Shown here one piece after another: positions 53,114-55,908 of a DNA stretch of 55,908 bases; position 1 is the stretch's first letter, and the number at the start of each line of letters is the position of its first letter. The DNA is taken from the NCBI GenBank assembly GCA_038253885.1, contig JBBSGP010000020.1, positions 1 through 55,908 of the forward strand, in the 5' to 3' direction. The notes beneath the pieces were generated by a model. That model did no database searches and was not told the DNA's origin. It saw only the letters and a list, made by a program, of their open reading frames with translations. This stretch comes from JALZAQ01 sp038253885 (GTDB lineage Bacteria > Gemmatimonadota > Gemmatimonadetes > Gemmatimonadales > Gemmatimonadaceae). A program made the translations under genes and the position numbers.

Positions 53114-53293
53114 TCAGGTCGTCGGAGGATCCTTCATCTTGGTGCGGCTGGTTGCGGTGAGAATCCCCAATCCGATGGCGACGATCACGCCGATGCCGAT
53201 CCAGAGAGGCGGCGCACCGAGCATGAAAGCGGCGATCGCCAGGCCAATCACGAGAATGAAGAAGCCGATCAGGTAGGTGCCGAAGGAAGACAT
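53114..53293 (-). CDS. Small two-helix membrane protein (59 aa)
   Basis: On the minus strand ATG 53293 to TGA 53116-53114 encodes 59 residues. Two hydrophobic helices (about residues 7-24 and 28-47: YLIGFFILVIGLAIAAF and PPLWIGIGVIVAIGLGIL) are joined by a short turn. A basic tail with KMKDPP follows. GAGG lies 10 bp before the ATG. Base composition and codon use fit a real gene. It follows the PH-domain gene by 54 bp on the same strand, so the two may be co-transcribed. Many such small inner-membrane proteins exist without known function. I recognise no family. Confidence 0.7.
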   Translation of the reverse strand: MSSFGTYLIGFFILVIGLAIAAFMLGAPPLWIGIGVIVAIGLGILTATSRTKMKDPPTT

Positions 53294-53347
53294 TGAGACG
53301 CCTCTGTGGTGTGGGCGATTCCCGGGGTGGCAATAGTAAGGCCGCTG

Positions 53348-53947
53348 TCAGCCCGGGGCCAGCGGCTCGACCTCGCGGCCACAGAAGCGACACAGCTTTG
53401 CCTTGGCCAGGATGCGCTCGGCGCAGAACGGACACTCGCGCTCCGCTCGGCCGGGCGCGGCGGGCGAGCTCAGTGATGGCTCTCCGTCCCGATCTCGCCG
53501 CCCCTCCAGCATCGCGATCTGCCCCTGCACCTGTTTCCGGAACTCGAGCGGTCGCGCGATGTTGTGAAAGTTCTCGTGTGTTCCACCCGTTCCGGTGACG
53601 GTGATACTCCCGTAGCCGAACAGGCGCGCAGCCAGTCCCTGGTCCACACCGACGTTTTCGATCTTGCTCAGCAGCATCTCGAGCGTCCGGCGCTTGAGCC
53701 ATCCGGTCTTGATGATCACCCGCTTGGTGGTGACGCCGAACTCGGACGAGCGGTAAGCGATGTGCGCGATGCCTGCGACCAGAGCGGTGAGAATGAGAAA
53801 GAAGATGGCGACAGGATGGGAGTCCGCGACCAGGCTGACGATGAGACCGGTGAGCGGGAGGAGAACCGGGGAATACAACAGCCAGTGCAGCCGTGCCCGG
53901 TAGACCACCGTCTCTCCCGGCACCAGCTCGGAATCGAGATAGCTCAT
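53348..53947 (-). CDS. Bacterial PH-domain membrane protein with C-terminal zinc ribbon
   Basis: The 199-aa protein has two transmembrane helices (about 24-41 and 46-64). A bPH2-type PH domain follows (EFGVTTKRVIIKTGWLKRRTLEMLLSKIENVGVDQG, LFGYGSITVTGTGGTHENFHNIARP), as in YdbS/YvcR-like proteins. After a linker, CPFC (172/175) and CRFC (186/189) form a compact zinc ribbon. The PH part probably sits at the cytoplasmic face of the membrane. The PH-plus-ribbon arrangement is common in some soil bacteria without a known role; binding of a partner protein is likely. Confidence 0.85.
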   Translation of the reverse strand: MSYLDSELVPGETVVYRARLHWLLYSPVLLPLTGLIVSLVADSHPVAIFFLILTALVAGIAHIAYRSSEFGVTTKRVIIKTGWLKRRTLEMLLSKIENVGVDQGLAARLFGYGSITVTGTGGTHENFHNIARPLEFRKQVQGQIAMLEGRRDRDGEPSLSSPAAPGRAERECPFCAERILAKAKLCRFCGREVEPLAPG

Positions 53948-54010
53948 TGCTCCTCCGCTGAGATGCGCGCGTGGGGGAGGGACGAGATTGCAGTCGTCAC
54001 CCGGAGACGG

Positions 54011-55087
54011 TCAACCCAGGATCGCGGCGAGGAGGGTCTCGTCCACCGTGCTGCTCCAGCTCTCGCGATTCGCTCCGCCCCACATCGTCCCGAGTCGGCT
54101 TGGCAGCGCAACCTCGATGCCGCCTGAGCGCGACTTCTTGTCAGCGCGCATGGCCCGGAAGAGCGCTGCGGAGTCCAGTCCCGGCGGACGCTCGACGGGC
54201 AACCCGGCCCGCCCCAGAATTCGCGCCAGCCCGGACGCCGTGCCGGCATCCGTCACACCCATCTCCTCGCCCAACCGCGCTTCCAGAACCATCCCGATCG
54301 AGATCGCCTCACCATGCAGAAGATTGAAGCGGCTCTCCGACTCGAGCGCGTGTCCGATCGTGTGTCCGAAGTTCAGGATCCGGCGCCGGCCCTGTTCACG
54401 CTCGTCGGACGCCACGACCTCTCTCTTGATGGCGATGCTGCGATCGATGACAGCGCGCATCATCTCGCCGGTGGGGGCGGTCAGGAGCTCGGGCAACAGG
54501 GTGTCGATCCGCCCCAGATAGCCAGCATCCGCGATCGCGCCGTGTTTGATCGCCTCGGCGAGACCCGATCGGAGCTGGGCGGCGGGGAGCGTGGACAGCA
54601 CATCCGGGTCGGCGATCACCGCCGACGGCTGGTGAAAGGCGCCCACCAGATTCTTTCCGGCTGGTGTATCCACCCCTGTCTTGCCGCCGATCGCGGCGTC
54701 GATCATGGCGAGCAGTGTCGTGGGAATCTGCAGGAAGGGAATGCCGCGCAGGTAGGTCGCGGCCACGAAGCCCGCGAGGTCTCCCACAACGCCACCGCCC
54801 AGCGCGAGCAGGGCCGAGTCTCGTCCGAGGCCGAGGGCCAGAAGCTGATCGGTGAGTCCCATCCAGCTCTGCCGCGTCTTGTGCTCCTCACCCGGCGGGA
54901 TGCTGAGCGTGACGACGTCCACAGCGTGAAACGAGCGCGCGACCCGATCGGCGTAGAGCGGTCCCACGGTGGTGTCGGTGATGATGGCGTAGCGGTGCGA
55001 TGGTGCAGCGGCCATCGCCATCGAGCCGACGGCATCGAGGACGCCGGCGGCAACGGTGATCTCGTAGCTGGCCGCGCCCGCGCTCAC
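54011..55087 (-). CDS. aroB: 3-dehydroquinate synthase
   Basis: The GTG at 55087 overlaps the stop of the adenosyltransferase gene, giving 358 aa, the usual length. NAD and zinc motifs are intact: ALGGGVVGDLAGFVAATYLRG, PTTLLAMIDAAIGGKTGVD, GLAEAIKHGAI and LNFGHTIGHALE with the zinc His residues. The enzyme converts DAHP to 3-dehydroquinate, the second step of the shikimate pathway. An upstream extension of the frame lies inside the adenosyltransferase gene and is a shadow. Confidence 0.95.
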   Translation of the reverse strand: MSAGAASYEITVAAGVLDAVGSMAMAAAPSHRYAIITDTTVGPLYADRVARSFHAVDVVTLSIPPGEEHKTRQSWMGLTDQLLALGLGRDSALLALGGGVVGDLAGFVAATYLRGIPFLQIPTTLLAMIDAAIGGKTGVDTPAGKNLVGAFHQPSAVIADPDVLSTLPAAQLRSGLAEAIKHGAIADAGYLGRIDTLLPELLTAPTGEMMRAVIDRSIAIKREVVASDEREQGRRRILNFGHTIGHALESESRFNLLHGEAISIGMVLEARLGEEMGVTDAGTASGLARILGRAGLPVERPPGLDSAALFRAMRADKKSRSGGIEVALPSRLGTMWGGANRESWSSTVDETLLAAILG

Positions 55088-55629
55088 CAGGTGACTTCGC
55101 TCTCCCCAGCGCGCCGGTTGGCGACGCGCGCCAGGACGAAGAGAAGGTCGGAGAGACGGTTGAGATAGATCACGATGATGGCCGGCACGTCCGCCTGCTG
55201 GCGAAGCGCGATCACGCGCCGCTCGGCGCGGCGGCAAACGGTGCGTGCGACGTGGAGGGTGGCCGACTTCCGGCTTCCGGCGGGAAGAATGAACGCCTCG
55301 AGTGGCGCGAGCTCCGCCTGGCCGTCGTCGATCGCGCTCTCGAGCTGTCCGATGCGAGCCGCGTCGATCCGCGCCTTCTCGAGCTGCTGGCGCACCTTTT
55401 CGGGATGCGGCGTGGCGAGCAGCGCACCGAGGGAGAAGAGGTCGCGCTGGATGGCCAGGAGCAGATCGTCGATGTGGGGAACGGAGTCGATAGCGCGGGC
55501 GAGCCCCAGAACGGCATTCAGCTCGTCCACGTCGCCGTACGCTTCGACTCGTGGATCGTGCTTCGGCACGCGCCCGCCGCCGAACAGACCCGTGTCTCCG
55601 GCGTCCCCGGTGCGGGTGTAGATCTTCAT
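55084..55629 (-). CDS. PduO-type ATP:cob(I)alamin adenosyltransferase
   Basis: The 181-aa protein has the PduO signature at its N-terminus (KIYTRTGDAGDTGLFGG) and the later conserved block VCRRAERRV with NRLSDLLFVLARVAN, all typical of this trimeric enzyme. It transfers the 5'-deoxyadenosyl group from ATP to cob(I)alamin, making adenosylcobalamin. Coupling to aroB by a GTGA overlap seems to be incidental clustering. No cobalamin riboswitch is visible in the short sequence upstream. It is the first gene of this minus-strand pair. Confidence 0.93.
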   Translation of the reverse strand: MKIYTRTGDAGDTGLFGGGRVPKHDPRVEAYGDVDELNAVLGLARAIDSVPHIDDLLLAIQRDLFSLGALLATPHPEKVRQQLEKARIDAARIGQLESAIDDGQAELAPLEAFILPAGSRKSATLHVARTVCRRAERRVIALRQQADVPAIIVIYLNRLSDLLFVLARVANRRAGESEVTW

Positions 55630-55794
55630 CCGGGTACGCTACCGCGCCGGTGAAAGCAGGGAAAGGGAGGGATTCCGCTGCGCCCGGGGCTGACAGCAAC
55701 GGCGCGGTACTCGATGCTAGGGAGCGGTGTCGGAAAGCGCGAAGGCTTTCACGCTACCAGTGAGTCATCCCTAGTGTAGTGCGTCGTAAATAAC

Positions 55795-55823
55795 TTGATT
55801 TATCGACAGCGGACTGCTATGAT
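55795..55823 (+). promoter_or_regulatory. Promoter of the IS transposase, likely leaderless
   Basis: TTGATT (55795-55800) and TATGAT (55818-55823) are 17 bp apart. The -10 ends only 7 bp before the ATG at 55831, so the mRNA should start at or next to the start codon, with no room for a ribosome-binding site. Confidence 0.7.
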
Positions 55824-55830
55824 AGCGGGC

Positions 55831-55908
55831 ATGAGCAGATCTGCGCCGCCCATTGTGCTCGGTCCCGAGGAGCAGGAGATCTTGGACAGGTGGGTGCACA
55901 GTCGCAGC
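55831..55908 (+). CDS. IS630 family transposase, 5' end only
   Basis: The first 26 codons are present before the window ends. The translation begins MSRSAPPIVLGPEEQEILD and then RWVHSRS. It has the form of the N-terminal start of IS630 transposases, with a Pro-rich opening and an L-x-x-E-E-x-x-x-L-x-x-W helix ahead of the helix-turn-helix. Catalytic DDE residues lie beyond the window. Both the family call and the intactness of the gene depend on the missing part. Confidence 0.6.
   Translation, partial: MSRSAPPIVLGPEEQEILDRWVHSRS

Larger units (their letters stand above)
55774..55908 (+). mobile_element. Left part of an IS630-type insertion sequence, cut by the window end
   Basis: The last bases carry the 5' end of a transposase gene with its promoter. 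The left end is probably near a TA at 55772-55773 or 55777-55778, as IS630 elements insert at TA; the exact terminal repeat cannot be defined because the right end is missing. Upstream is a noncoding stretch of about 140 bp after the adenosyltransferase start. A CTAGGG (55718-55723) and a CCCTAG (55769-55774) flank part of it as inverted repeats. Confidence 0.5.

Overview
The window is about 56 kb of mostly high-GC bacterial chromosome with dense coding. Many neighbouring genes overlap at GTGA or ATGA, which implies long, translationally coupled operons. Several traits together point to Gemmatimonadota or a close relative: a SusC/SusD pair, PorV/PorQ-like proteins, a T9SS-like C-terminal sorting domain on a subtilase, a DUF5916-type outer-membrane protein, a primary-type sigma factor without region 1.1, and a lipoprotein D-aminoacylase of the divergent kind. 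The phylum is inferred from gene content; no rRNA is present.

Left part (1-12371). A plus-strand operon (87-5986) has visibly lower GC than the rest. It encodes exported proteins: a zinc-metalloprotease lipoprotein, two small secreted proteins, an NHL-repeat protein with FlgD-like Ig domains, and a PorV-like protein. A minus-strand group (6052-12371) holds a 1402-aa subtilase with a C-terminal sorting-like domain, a second PorV/PorQ-like protein, a YggT membrane protein and a degenerate receiver domain. Each putative surface cargo therefore sits beside its own PorV-like gene.

Formate module (12501-21764, minus strand). The order of transcription is MHS-type MFS transporter, OprP-like porin, formate dehydrogenase alpha (Tat signal; selenocysteine at residue 200 read from a TGA with a bacterial SECIS hairpin), four-cluster Fe-S beta subunit, NrfD/PsrC-type membrane subunit, a small lipoprotein and FdhE. 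Without Sec recoding the alpha gene looks like two broken ORFs.

Central part (21959-33483). It holds a Tat-exported class V aminotransferase, an FtsH-type protease, a VWA protein and a MoxR-like ATPase, with GNAT and cytidylate-kinase-like genes downstream of the ATPase. It also holds an MFS exporter and a second molybdopterin oxidoreductase. Next comes a 77-aa lipoprotein made largely of DTGMMMKK repeats, with a near-consensus promoter and a strong terminator. A 23-bp near-palindrome lies midway between the last two genes.

Glycolate module (33553-40235, minus strand). glcD, glcE and glcF are coupled by GTGA overlaps. Downstream are a HAD-family gene whose nucleophile Asp is replaced by Glu, a YgfZ-like folate-binding protein and an NAD-dependent epimerase.

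Right part (40344-55908). It contains a diacylglycerol-kinase-like protein, the DUF5916 barrel protein, SusD/SusC, PBP4 (DacB) coupled to a D-aminoacylase-like lipoprotein, a sigma factor with its own promoter, a 59-aa membrane protein, a PH-domain/zinc-ribbon protein, AroB and a PduO-type cobalamin adenosyltransferase. The window ends in the first 26 codons of an IS630-type transposase with a well-placed promoter for a leaderless mRNA.
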